A stretch of DNA of 64,000 nucleotides. Source: Aquarana catesbeiana (Eukaryota; Chordata; Amphibia; Anura; Ranidae). Positions 22,020-32,691 of the stretch are shown here, one piece after another. The position numbers and the translations under genes were made by a program. Position 1 is the stretch's first letter. Each line of letters opens with the position of its first letter. A model generated the notes under the pieces. The model saw only the letters and a program-made list of their open reading frames with translations, ran no database searches and had not been told where the DNA came from. The stretch lies in contig NC_133334.1 in assembly GCF_042186555.1 (NCBI RefSeq), positions 25,761,294 to 25,825,293 on the forward strand, read 5' to 3'.

Positions 22020-22912
22020 AGAGAGATTGTAAACTACAGGAGTTGTTGAGGACTGGAGACATGCTGTAGGAGTTGAAGACTGGGGAAATGCTATAGTAGT
22101 TGTTGGAGATATACTGTTGGAGTTGGGAGATTGTGGACATACTAAAAGAGTTTTTAAGGACTGGGGACATGCTGTAGGTGTTGTTGGAGATTAGTAACAT
22201 CCTTTAGGGGTTGTTCGTAGACTGGGAACATACTGTAGGAGTTGTTGAAGACTGGGCACATGCTATGGGAGTTGTTGGAGACTGTTGACATGCTATAGGA
22301 GTTTTTGAATCTTCTGGACATGCTTTAGGAGTTGTCGGCAGACTTGGAACATGCTGTGGAAGTTGTTGAAGACTGGGGACAATGCGGTATGAGTTGGTAA
22401 AGACTGGGGACAATGCTGTAGGAGTGGTTGAAGACTGGGGACAGCATCCTAGGAGTTGTTGAAAACTTGGGGACAGTATCCTAGGAGTTGTTGAAAACTG
22501 GGGACAGCATCCTAAGAGTTGTTGAAAAACTGGGGACAGCATCCTAGGAGTTGTTGAAAAACTGGGGACATGCTGTGAGGAGTTATTGAAGACTAGGGAC
22601 ATGCTGCAGGAGCTATTTGAAGACTGGGGAAATGCTGTAGGAGGTGTTGGAGGCTGGGGACATTCCATGGGAGTTGTTGGGAGACTAGGGACAATGCTGT
22701 GGGAGTTGTCGGAGACTGGGGACAATGCTATAGGAGTTTTGACGACTGGGGACATGCTGTGGGAATTGTTGGAGACTGGGGGCAATGCTGTATGACTTGT
22801 TGAAGATTTGGGACATGCTGTGGGAGTTGTTGGTGACTGGGGACAATGCTGTAGGAGTTGTTGAAGACTGGGAACATGCTTTATGAGTTGTTGGAGACTG
22901 GGGACAAAAACA
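22020..22912 (+). repeat. Minisatellite, unit about 30-36 bp
   Basis: About 26 diverged units of GGAGTTGTTGAAGACTGGGG followed by ACATGCTGTA. A sub-block at about 22430-22580 has the variant ACAGCATCCTAGGAGTTG. The minus strand stays open for 193 codons (22204-22785) only because the units lack stops in that frame; the predicted peptide is a repeat artefact. Confidence 0.92.
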
Positions 22913-23564
22913 TAAAAATAGAAAAGCTGCTAATTATAACATAAAAAAGTAAGATAGTGTGAAATAAATAAACAAATCATTTAACAAGTAGAAGCCAATT
23001 TAACAAACCGTTTTCCTTAACTAGCTTAGCTAAGCACCAATACACAGAATGCTGTCTGTGGGGCCACCAAGGGCTGAACAATGAGTGCAAAAGGGCTGCT
23101 TGTGGCCCCCAGGGTCCAGGTTGGACACCAGGGCTATAGGTTGTGGTGGCAGGATATCCATTTTTGTATAGTGTAAGGTACAAATATTTATTACATCTCT
23201 ATCTCAGCTTTTTGAACAACAACGTGATGGAGAACAGGGAGACGGGACTCTCTTCTGCACGCCTAAAGACTATTTCTTTCTGTATGCTCTGATGTGTTTG
23301 TCCTGTCTCACGGAAACCTCCTGTCTTTTTCCTTTTCTCTCTTGTTCCTCTGTCAGTCCTCGGGTTACACCCAACTGCTAAGGCAAGGATACATGCTGCA
23401 GGTACTCGCTCACTATCCGCATTACACATTACCCTTCATAGCCTTCTCATTCCTCATATTTATCACTTGGAGGAGCAGCTTGAGACACTGGAAACTGGAA
23501 ATTCATGAAAGCTGGAGTAGAAGTGGAGTGGTGGCCCATAGCAAAAAAAATTCTGGAGGTGACT

Positions 23565-24062
23565 TTTAATATATGCACTGATCAGCCATAACATTATGAT
23601 GGCCCATCTAATATTGAGTAGGTCCCCTTCTCCCAAAACAGCAAACAGCCCTGGCCCATTGCACCATGGACTCAACCAGATCTTTGAAGGCATGCTGAGG
23701 TATCTGGCACCAAGCTGTCAGTAGCAGATCCTTTAAGTCCTGTAATTTGCAAGGTTAGGCTTCCATGGATCTGACTTGTTTTCCAGCACATCCCACAGAT
23801 GCTTGATGGAATGAGATCTGAAAAATTTGGGGACCAAGTCAAAAAAACTAAAACTCGTGCTTGCATTTCTTGAACCATTTTTGCTGTGTGGCAGGGTGCA
23901 TTATCTTGCTGAAAGAGGGCACTGCCACCAGGGAATACCACGTACATGAAGGGGTATACTTGGTCACAAACAATGTTTAGGTGTGCCAAATAACATCCCA
24001 CACGAATGGCAGGAGCTAAGGTTTCCCAGCAGAACCTTGCCCAAAGCATCACACTGCCTCCG
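23565..24062 (-). mobile_element. Tc1-like transposon fragment with transposase remnant
   Basis: The left terminus, GCACTGATCAGCCATAACAT then TATGATGGCCC, looks like a Tc1-family end. A minus-strand open stretch (23672-24052) reads FPGGSALFQQDNAPCHTAKM, which carries the second catalytic-aspartate motif (QQDNAPCHTA). Then SPNFSDLIPSS follows, a degraded version of the PNSPDLNPIE motif. The N-terminal half is absent: the sequence switches to CR1-like LINE at about 24064. Confidence 0.82.
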
Positions 24063-24065
24063 CCG

Positions 24066-24596
24066 GCTTGTCTTCTTCCTACAGTTCTGTAGAAGTTATT
24101 GCCCTGCTTAGCTTTGTATCATCCGCAAACACTGAGATTGAGCTGTTTATCCCATCCTCCAGATCATTTATGAATAATATAAATAGGATTGGTCCCAGGA
24201 CAGAACCCTGGGGGACCCCACTTTCCACACCAGACCATTCCGAGTGTTCCCCATCTATCACCACTCTCTGAACTTGCCCCTGTAGCCAGTTTTCAATCCA
24301 TGTACTCACCCTATGGTCCATGCTGACAGACCTTAGTTTGTACAGTAAACGTTTATGGGGAACCCTATCGAATGCCTTTGCAAAATCCAGATACATCACG
24401 TCTACGGGCCTCCCTTTATCTAGATGGCAGCTCACCTCCTCATAGAAGGTTAATAGATTGGTTTGGCAAGAACGATTCTTCATGAATCCATGCTGATTAC
24501 TGCTAATCATAACGTTTTTATTACTAAAATCCTGTATATAGTCCTTTAACATCCAGTCCAAGATCTTACAAACTATTGATGTCAGGCTAACCATTA
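24066..24596 (-). pseudogene. CR1-like LINE reverse transcriptase fragment
   Basis: A minus-strand frame of 171 codons (24079-24594) covers the middle of a non-LTR reverse transcriptase: SSNQHGFMKNRSCQTNL, VDVMYLDFAKAFDRVPHKRL (motif A), SGVPQGSVLGPILFILFIND (motif B) and SVFADDTKL (motif C, with the F-A-D-D catalytic aspartates). It is truncated at both sides, with no endonuclease and no 3' tail. The order of motifs and the wording are typical of the CR1/L2 group. Confidence 0.87.
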
Positions 24597-24743
24597 AAAG
24601 TATTTGAGATATTAAATTTTACTTTTAGTCCAGGGAGGTTTTTTTTACAGTAAGAGAGGTTAAGTTCTGGAATGCTCTGATGTATGAGGTGGTAATGTCA
24701 TAAAAAAAACTAAAGTATCCTTTTTCAAATGTAAACACTTTAA

Positions 24744-24759
24744 AGTGATTGTAAGGCTT

Positions 24760-24790
<31 letters not shown>

Positions 24791-25175
24791 CAAACATGTC
24801 ATACTTACCTCCACTGTGCAGTTCGTTTTGCACAGAGTGGCCCCGATCTTCAACTTCTGGGGTCTCGCGGCTACTCCTCGCAGCAGATAACCCCCTAGGA
24901 GAAGCGCTCTCCCATGGGGTTACCTTGCGGGCGCACACCCGAGTCCATCATTCGGCGTCCATAGACGCCGAATGTAGGACTCGGCCCCGGCGCTCATGAC
25001 ATTGGATTGACAGCAGCGGGAGCCAATGGCTGCACTGCTATCAATCTATCCAATCAAGAGCCCAGAACCCCAGGCAGAGGAAGAGCGTGTCTCCGCCGTG
25101 AGAAATTCCAGGACTCAGGTAAGTAAAACTGGGATGCATTAAGGTGAAAAAAAAAAATGAGGGTTTACAACCCCT
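24744..25175. mobile_element. TTAA-flanked non-autonomous element (copy with both ends)
   Basis: TTAA at 24740-24743 and 25176-25179 flank inverted ends AGTGATTGTAAGGCTTTGAG and GAGGGTTTACAACCCCT. The interior has a poly-A run, CATACTTACCTCCACTGTGC and a GC-rich part, without a coding frame. TTAA target duplications are the hallmark of piggyBac transposons, so this is plausibly a piggyBac-type MITE, although no transposase is present to prove it. Relatives are at 19561-20009, 26424-26784 and 43955-44441. Confidence 0.75.
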
Positions 25176-26423
25176 TTAAGTTTGCAAATTAAAAATTGTT
25201 TATGCATGCATACCTGAAAGTCTGTATGCCTCTTGCATTGTTCATATTTCACATTACCCATTTGCCATCTTGCCTAGGCTGTTCATCAATCTTAGTGGGA
25301 GGTGATGAAGTGCTACCATCTGAGGGAGGAGATGTAATTTTTTCCTTATGGGAAATGAAGGATTCTTTGCCAGGGATTGGACATTGCAGTTCTCTCTCCA
25401 CTCTAATCCTGCCTCTCTCTTGCTCCTTTATCAGCCAAGGGAGAACACAGGACTTAGAGGGGCCGCACTGTTCTGTACAGTGATGGTGTCTTCCTCCTAT
25501 GCAAATATAGGAGCAAACTGGCATACTAATAGGGGGGATGAGGAAAGGCCATGACCTCTGGGTTGTGAAGCTTGCAAAGCTGAAACCAAGAGATCATAGA
25601 GAATCCCAGGTCCTGCACAGCAGGTGGGAAGCCTACCAGAAAAGTCACAATACATGCATGCACTGTTTTTAACTTGCGGTTTTAAAGTGTTTGGTTTAAA
25701 AAAAAAAAAAGTTTGTTTTTAAAGAAGAAACCTAGTTGATTACTGAAGCTATCTGCTCCATTTTTGCTCCAGCTTTCCCAAATGATTTCCTTTTGATATA
25801 GTAGCACAAACACTAGTTGGTAAGTAGGATCTGTTCACCACCCAAGCAAATCTCTTCATCAGCTTGTCATAAGTTAAGCAGGGGAAATGCTATCTCTCAA
25901 AAGAGAGGAGGGGGATTCTAAAAACTACGTCCTGCAGCGTTATCTAGATCACTTGTCTCCACCTTTTAATGGGGAGAGTAATTCAAATCGAAACGTTCTC
26001 TGAGCTGATATAGCAACCAATGACTCGGCTACATGCCAGATTCTTTAGTCTTTAGGGCTGATCTCCAGCCTTGCCTTCAGTCTTGCACAGCTGAACAGGC
26101 TCTGTACTGAAATGGCTTACTCTGAGTTCACTGCACATTGTGAGCTTCTGTGGCTGAGGTGGACATTGTGACATCATCAGCCTGCCTCTCCACCTCAACC
26201 AATCAGAGGAACCCATTCATAAAAAAAAATACAAGGCTTCCTGTGCATGGCTGAGCAGCCCAACTTGTTTTTGTTTCGACAATGAAACAGGAAGTCCCCC
26301 GTACCGCTGACATCACTGTATACTCTCTATGTAGCCATTGCTACATACAGTTTATAGAGTGCTGACCGTATTAGTGAGGGAAATAGTTTATTTGCACCAG
26401 CTTGGTCCAAACAAACTGTTTAA

Positions 26424-26784
26424 AGTGGTTGTAAACGGATCTCGATCCAGTGGTTTGTAAAGGGATCTCGATCCAGTGATGTGCACGAAAGCTGAGTCTC
26501 TCTCGGCTCTCCCACTTCTCATCGGCTTAGAGACAGCAGTGGGAGCCATTGGCTGTCAATCACAATCAGTGAGGAGGGAGCGGGTTTGGGGCCGAGGTGG
26601 CTTGGGAGTGAGCATGCACAAGTGCCTCCATAGCAAGTGGCTTGCTATGGGGGCACCCGGGGGGGGGGGGGGGGGCTGGGAGTTGCCAGGAGTGCTGGCG
26701 GGGGACCTGAGAAGAGTTGGATCAGGGCTGCTCTGTGTAGGTAAGTATAGCATGTTTGTTAAAAGAAATAACCTTTAGAACCTC
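26424..26784. mobile_element. TTAA-flanked non-autonomous element (related copy)
   Basis: TTAA at 26420-26423 and 26785-26788. The left end AGTGGTTGTAAACGGATCTC is shared with the family, and the interior has CTGCTCTGTGTAGGTAAGTA, matching the GTAAGTAT / CACAGAG region of the other copies. The right end is diverged (AACCTC). A G-run of about 18 bases lies near 26660-26676. Confidence 0.65.
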
Positions 26785-28048
26785 TTAAAGCTGAATGAAA
26801 CCTGGTGTTAGGCTTTAAAAAGGTATCTTTCTGATAAGTGGTTGACCATCTGAGTCCTTAAAGCAGGTCACACAGTAGTCACCCGACATTGCCTTCACAT
26901 TGCTCGCTCCCAACACATCAGACCCATCATTTTCTGTCACATAACTCTGTTGGGTCTCTGATGGCCCACGCACTTTGCATCCCACATGGTGACACTTTCA
27001 TTCATATTTCCATTTACTCCACCCTCTTTTATGTAGATCTGTGCTTTTGTAGCACTAACACTGCAAATTGACTCTATCTAGTGTTATCTGATTATAGTGA
27101 TCACCTCTAAGTGAATATGAAACTCTGCAAAGTTTCCCATAGCAATGTTGTGCCACATTTCAAAATGAGCTTGGTTGACCTGTATCCTCTGTTGGTAAGG
27201 AACTAAAAGTTCCCGCATGCTTTGCCAGCTGGGGGCTCTGCTGGTTACCCATACTTGGTGTCTATATAAATTCAGATTGGACAGTCTTGCCTTTTTAAAG
27301 GCCAAGCTTACTGAAGACTGTTGTTTCCTGTTTTGGGTTGGATGGTGGTTGGTGGGGATCCGTGACCACCCTGTGCCTCGTAGCCTGTAGCAGCAAGACA
27401 TTTCTACAGATTTTTGGACCTCCTCCTTTCTTATCACGATGGTTATAAAGCTGAGCAAGACTTTAAAGAAGAAGTGTCTCTTAATTTTTGAAATCTTTAC
27501 TAATTCCCCCTGGGGACCAAGTGCACTGAGAAATTAGCACCATCGTTTTTGCATCAAATACTACCGTTTTAAAGTCTTTGTGGTGTACAAAACATATATA
27601 AATCATACAGAAGAGGGGATGTGACATCTTCATAGTGGTATTGGCTGGGCATTAAGATCTACATCAGAGAAATCCCACCGCTATAAATTTTTGGAAGGTT
27701 TGTAGCCAACATTTTAGCAGAATCCATAAAGCAGCATTTGAGTCAGTCCAAGACCTCTTGATGCCACTGAAGTCGCCAACCAAATAGGAAAAGAATCAAT
27801 GTGTTGACAGGTTGGCACAAACCCAAAACTGAAATATCAGTCTCAAACAGATTTATTCTTTACCTAGAGGAAGCTTTATGTCCTTTTGGACTACTGGGTA
27901 TGTTTCCTTAGAGGTGATTTATTGTAGACTTTATGCACGCCTTTCCGCAGATACGACTTGCTCTGCAATGACCATCGAGTTTGTCGTAAGTTTACTACCG
28001 TTGATTTTTTTTTTTCTTGTTTCTAATACTCTTGTAATTTGTAACCAG

Positions 28049-28233
28049 GCGTTTGGGCCAGCCTGCGCTCAAGCAATCGCCTAATCACCACCCAGACACC
28101 ACTTATTGATGTGGGCGCCCGGCTAGCAGGGAAGGATCACGGAGCTTCATACAGCGACCAGACCTCACTACAGAACAGCCTGCTAAAGCGCCAGGCCGCA
28201 CTGTACATCTTTGGTGAAAAATCTCAGTTGAGG
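28049..28233 (+). CDS. SBF2: SBF2 exon E: linker, and return to the conserved fold
   Basis: The acceptor is GTAACCAG and the donor GTAAGAA follows an AGG codon; phase 1 in, phase 0 out. It reads GVWASLRSSNRL, then TPLIDVGARLAGKDHG, then LLKRQAALYIFGEKSQLR. The DVG-RLAGKD block and the QAALYIFGEKSQL block correspond to SBF1/SBF2 sequence. This exon ends the variable insertion and re-enters the conserved pseudophosphatase domain. The intron before it is about 13.9 kb and carries the triple-nested transposon insertion. Confidence 0.9.
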
Positions 28234-30116
28234 GTAAGAAGTATTTATTTGTTAAATGTTTGTCCTTTCCGTGTTTACCGTTCAGCTAAGATTATAGAAA
28301 AAAGTTCATTGTTTTAGTGGTTTACCATCATCCCTAAATAGATATACAACAAAAACCAGGCAATAACTTAAACACCCCCCCCCCCCCCCCCGCCCTTGGG
28401 ATTTTTAAGAAGACCACTAGAAATAATACATTAAAACAATTAATATTTTATTTTTAATGATCATAAAACATAATTGATTAAATAATGAATTGATTTGATT
28501 TTAATCTATTATGATTTTTTTTTTTTATTGGTTTAACTAGATGGACTTGTGTCTTTTTTCAACCTAACTATGCAATTATGTCTTTAAAAAAACAAAAAAA
28601 ACAATGTAACTATGATTGTTAAGAATAAAATATTACATTTTAAAAATATTACTTCTAGTGGCCACCTTTAAAGTCCCAGAGGGGGGTATTGCCTCGTTTT
28701 TTTTGTATACCCTTCAGCTAAGAAAAACTAAAATAGATTCAGCCAGATATGGCCGAGCTGTAAATGTGTGCAAATAAAAATACCAAAAATTGTAAAAACA
28801 AATGATAATATATATAAAAAAAAAAAATACAATATTAAAAAAGGTTTTAAAAAAAAGTGCTAAAAGTGTTTGCACCTGCTGTCACAATTAAAAAAAAAAA
28901 AAAAAAAACACGGCTGAGCGGGGTTCCGCCTGCCTGGCCGCATCATTTATTCACAATGTTCTGTGACTGTAAAAACTACAAGTACCGTCAGCTTTTACGT
29001 TGAGCGCTGTCTTTAGTTTATTGAATCTTCCTGTCAGTTCTATGCCTGCCCATACAACTTAAATTGACAGTCTGTAGGAGACCTGCATTTCACCAGTGAT
29101 CTGCCCATCACGGGTGCAATGCTTTCCAGGTTCCTATTAAAAAAATGTAAATGCACGTTTTTTTACCTGCAAAAAGATGTTCATTTATTTATTTTTTAAA
29201 AACATGAACTTATCCTTAAAAAAAATAAAGAAAAGCTCACCTGTTGGGAGCTGGTTTTGCACCCTTCCGCAGAGGCGCTTTCAAAGTTGATGATACGTTT
29301 TTATTTATTGATTTGCTATCTCATTTAAAAGAGGTTTGCCATTGCCAGTGTTGATTCCTGGAAGTCCCTCATGCCGGGTGTCTCTTTTTCCCCGGCATAG
29401 GAGCTTATCGAGGCATTCTCCAAATAGCTGCTTCTCAGTAATGTTGAGTTTACAGTCATGGTTCACTCTAAATACACAACTTGATAATCCCACGACCCAT
29501 TTTCTTAACCCCCCCCATGCTCAGAGGACATTGCTCTATGGGTGACATTCCTTGTCCTATCGCTGTAAGATTTGGGCAAGGTCCAAGAACAGCAGCGACT
29601 CCTGTGTTAGAGGCATGTTCTGCCGGGAGAGCTCCTATCTTGATCTGGTGTTCCTAGAATGGAATGTGTCCTCTCACCATCTAGTGTTATCACCGGCCCC
29701 CTTCGCAGGACAGCGACCCGGTGCCGCTGGTCTCATAATTGCTTTGCTTTATCGCTTTTCATAAACACTGCGCTGGAATTAATGCATGCCGTGAAGATCT
29801 TCTGACCCCGGGGTCTCTCCGACACTTGCTCAGCCAACTTTACATGGGGGGGTCATCTGCTGCTCGCTATTAGTAAAGCTCAAGGATCACTAGTTAAGTT
29901 CTTCTCTTTATCTGAATGATCTCTCGGTCCTCCTCTGTTTTCACAAGAGACCCCCCAACTAGGTGGCTGGTTTAATTCAGGGCAAGTCTGAGATTTGTAA
30001 AGGTGTTATAAAGCCCAGAGGCACACCATCTTCTTGCAGTCAGAATGATAACGTAGATGGAAACCTTAACTCAATGGTGTTTAGTTTGCTAAAGCACAGT
30101 GTATTTCTTTCTCGAA

Positions 30117-30250
30117 CATCACGGGACACAGAGCCACAGTAATTACTGATGGGTTATATAGGTATCACTGGTGATTGGACACTGGCACACCCTATCAGGA
30201 AGTTCAACCCCCTATATAATCCCTCCCCCTTGCAGGGATACCTCAGTTTT
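30117..30250 (+). repeat. DIRS left inverted terminal repeat
   Basis: CATCACGGGACACAGAG, GCCACAGTAATTACTGATGG, ... GGATACCTCAGTTTTT pairs with 35823-35956 in reverse complement, with few mismatches over about 134 bp. The outermost bases (TTTCTTTCTCGAA, 30104-30116) differ from the right end and are instead templated by the internal complementary region. Confidence 0.93.
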
Positions 30251-31349
30251 TACGCCAGTGTCTTAGGTGATGGACGTGTAAAGATGTCCTGTGCTGAGCT
30301 CCAAAGGGAATATCCTAAGATCCTATACTGGGGCAAGCCAGGCGAACCGGATCCATTCAAAGTGTCTTTTCATGGCCGAATTGAATGGTACCCGGGCCTC
30401 GTGTCCGAAGAAACGAGGTTTTACCCGTAATGCTTCTCTTTTTAGAGAGCTGGACCCCGCAGATCAGAAAATGGCTTTAAACTTCCTAATTTCTGGCGAG
30501 GTGCTTTACGGTCCCAGAACTGTTGGATCCCCCTACTGATGGGGGCCCCAGTCTCTGACGGTTTTTTCAAACGGAGCCCACCGTGAGAGGTGAAGATTGG
30601 GTCTGTGTAAACGGCACCCTGCGGCTGGATAAGGTAAGAGGAGATTCCACAGAATTTTTGAGTTCTAGTGGCTTTTCTCCTTTAAGGTAAATGCATGCTA
30701 TGCCTATTGTGACCACCGGGGGCTGCCAAGAGCACAAACCTACACATGCTGACTGATTGTCTCAGGTGTTGTAATCGCTGTGTATGTCCCAGCGTATCAA
30801 GCAGGCTGCAAGCAGGTAAGGTGGATGGGGGGATTTCTCATGTTTGAATGTTCCCCCCCAGGCTAGAGAGGGGCCACAGGGGTCTAGAAAGTGGTTATAC
30901 CACCCGGGCTCTGTGGCCTAATGGCCACCATCTCTGAAGATAGCTGTTCAGGCAAATCTTGTTACCAGTCTCCCTCCTTCCCCCCCCCCCATCCCCAGCC
31001 TTTTCTCCAGAGCATGACAGGAGAGTCGGCAGTGCGGGAAGCGCTCGTTTTTTTCAAAACTCGAGGGGGGGGGGGGGCGGTAGAGGAGGGGGCGGGATGT
31101 CAGCACAGAGTGTTTAGACTCCCACTCAGGCCAGCTGCAGGCTATTAAAGGCACTCTGTACAGGTGCACTCAGCCTTCTGAGAGACACAGAGCTGACGGT
31201 CGCATGTAAGGTGGGACACAGGCATTCTCCTAGGCAGCATTTACTGAAGTAACACCAGACTGAGCATTGGGTAGCAAGGCTTTTAGCCAGACTACATCGC
31301 TCAGCGGACAGTGTTCATTTGTATACCTCACACCTTGTTGCTTTGCACT

Positions 31350-32688
31350 ATGGGTAGAAGAGGTTCAAGCACCCCAGGAACCAGAGACACTAGGGGATCT
31401 CGTTCAGGTTCTGAGGGCCCCCTGTCGGCAGCATCCTTCCCCCCTAAAGATGGGCCAGGGACGGCTAGCCAGGGAGAGCCATCGGGGTCAGGGGCTACAC
31501 CTGCTTCTGGCACTTCAGCCCCTGTATATATTACACAAGAGGTTTTTTCCCTCAACCATTAATGGTCTAGAGGAAAGATTAATGGCCGTGATTACGTCTT
31601 CACTCAGTGGAAGAAAACGCACTAGGCTTTCCTCTGTTCCCCAAGACCCTCAGACAGAGGAGCTCTGGGATAAAGGAGATGAATCCCTTTCAGAGGATCA
31701 GGATGGGATGGATGATTCCTCTTCGGAGGATTCAGGTGGAGAGGGACCCTCTGCGACTTCCCAAGAGGAGAAAGTCTTAGTGCAGATCCTCACTGGATTG
31801 GTCCGCTCCACATTTAAGTTGCCCATACCTGAAACTGCTAAAGAATCCTCTTCTGCTTTGGGGTCACTGAAACCTTTCCAAGCAGCACATGCTTTTCCTG
31901 TTCATACTTTACTTGAAAAGCTTATTTAGTCTGAGTGGGATCACCCAGACAAACGTTTTTTTCCGCCGAGAAAGTTTTCAACACTTTATCCGATGGAAGA
32001 AAAGTTTATTAAAATGTGGGGAATACCAGCTATTGATGCCGCCATTTCCTCCATAAATAATAGCCTGACTTGTCCTGTAGACAATGCTCAGATGCTCAGG
32101 GATCCTGTAGATAAAAGGATGGAATCCCTATTGAAGGATGTTTTCTCCTTAGCAGGATCAGTGGCCCAACCTGCAATAGCAGCGATTGGAGTCTGTCAAT
32201 ACTTAAGAGACCATGTTAAGCAGGTCATCAAAGTATTACCTGAACAGCAGGCCCAGGGGTTTGCTAACCTTCCAGCGGCCTTATGCTTTGTGGTTGACGC
32301 CATTAGAGATTCTATCGTGCAAACCTCCCGTCTTTCACTGGGGTTGGTGCATATACGTAGAATCCTATGGTTGAAAAATTGGTCAGCCGAAGCACCATGT
32401 AAGAAGCTACTGGCTGGGTTTCCATTTCGTGGTGCAAGGTTGTTTGGAGAGGACTTGGATAACTATATCAAGAGAATCTCTTGTGGGAAAAGCACTCTCT
32501 TACCTGTCAAGAAGAAGAGTAAGCGTCCCTCTTTCAAACGGACTCTTTCCCCAGCGCCGGGGGCTTCAGCCTCCAGGCAGTCTCGACGGCCGCCTCCATC
32601 GGGGTCCAGAGACAAGAGTCAACCCCAGGGACAAAAGAAGTCCTGGGGAAAGAAGCCTACTAGGCAAAACACTAAGACCTCTGCATGA
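31350..32688 (+). pseudogene. DIRS gag-like ORF, one frameshift and one in-frame stop
   Basis: The likely start is the ATG at 31350 (MGRRGSSTPGTRDTRGS), in a Ser/Gly/Pro-rich frame that closes at 31556. From about 31545 homologous-looking sequence continues in the next frame (NGLEERLMAVITSSLSGRKR, then a Ser/Glu/Asp-rich acidic stretch), so a one-base indel near the T-run at 31542-31548 is likely. That frame meets a TAG at 31927-31929 and stays open afterwards to 32688 (MEEKFIKMWGIPAIDAA, then a helical region, then a basic tail KKKSKRPSFKRTL). The basic C-terminus suits nucleic-acid binding. Its TGA overlaps the ATG at 32685. Confidence 0.75.
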
Positions 32689-32691
32689 GGG

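Larger units (their letters stand above)
14154..28048 (+). other. SBF2 intron 4
   Basis: About 13.9 kb, the largest complete intron. It contains the SINE/Tc1/hAT/minisatellite nest (15300-19560), TTAA-flanked elements, a minisatellite (22020-22912), a Tc1-like fragment next to a CR1-like RT fragment (23565-24596), and MITEs. The stretches 14154-14580, 20015-22015, 22915-23560, 25180-26420 and 26790-28048 show nothing I can name. Confidence 0.7.

Noticed and set aside
22204..22785. A 193-codon minus-strand frame in the 22-kb minisatellite
   Set aside because: Repeat-derived, with irregular unit lengths and no conserved motif.
23199..23569. An exon-like sequence after TATCTCAG at about 23206
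   Set aside because: In the phase required by exon D it meets a TGA at once, and the peptide does not resemble SBF2.
30149..30430. A short frame at the start of the DIRS element
   Set aside because: It overlaps the inverted terminal repeat and the leader region; I know of no DIRS protein encoded there.
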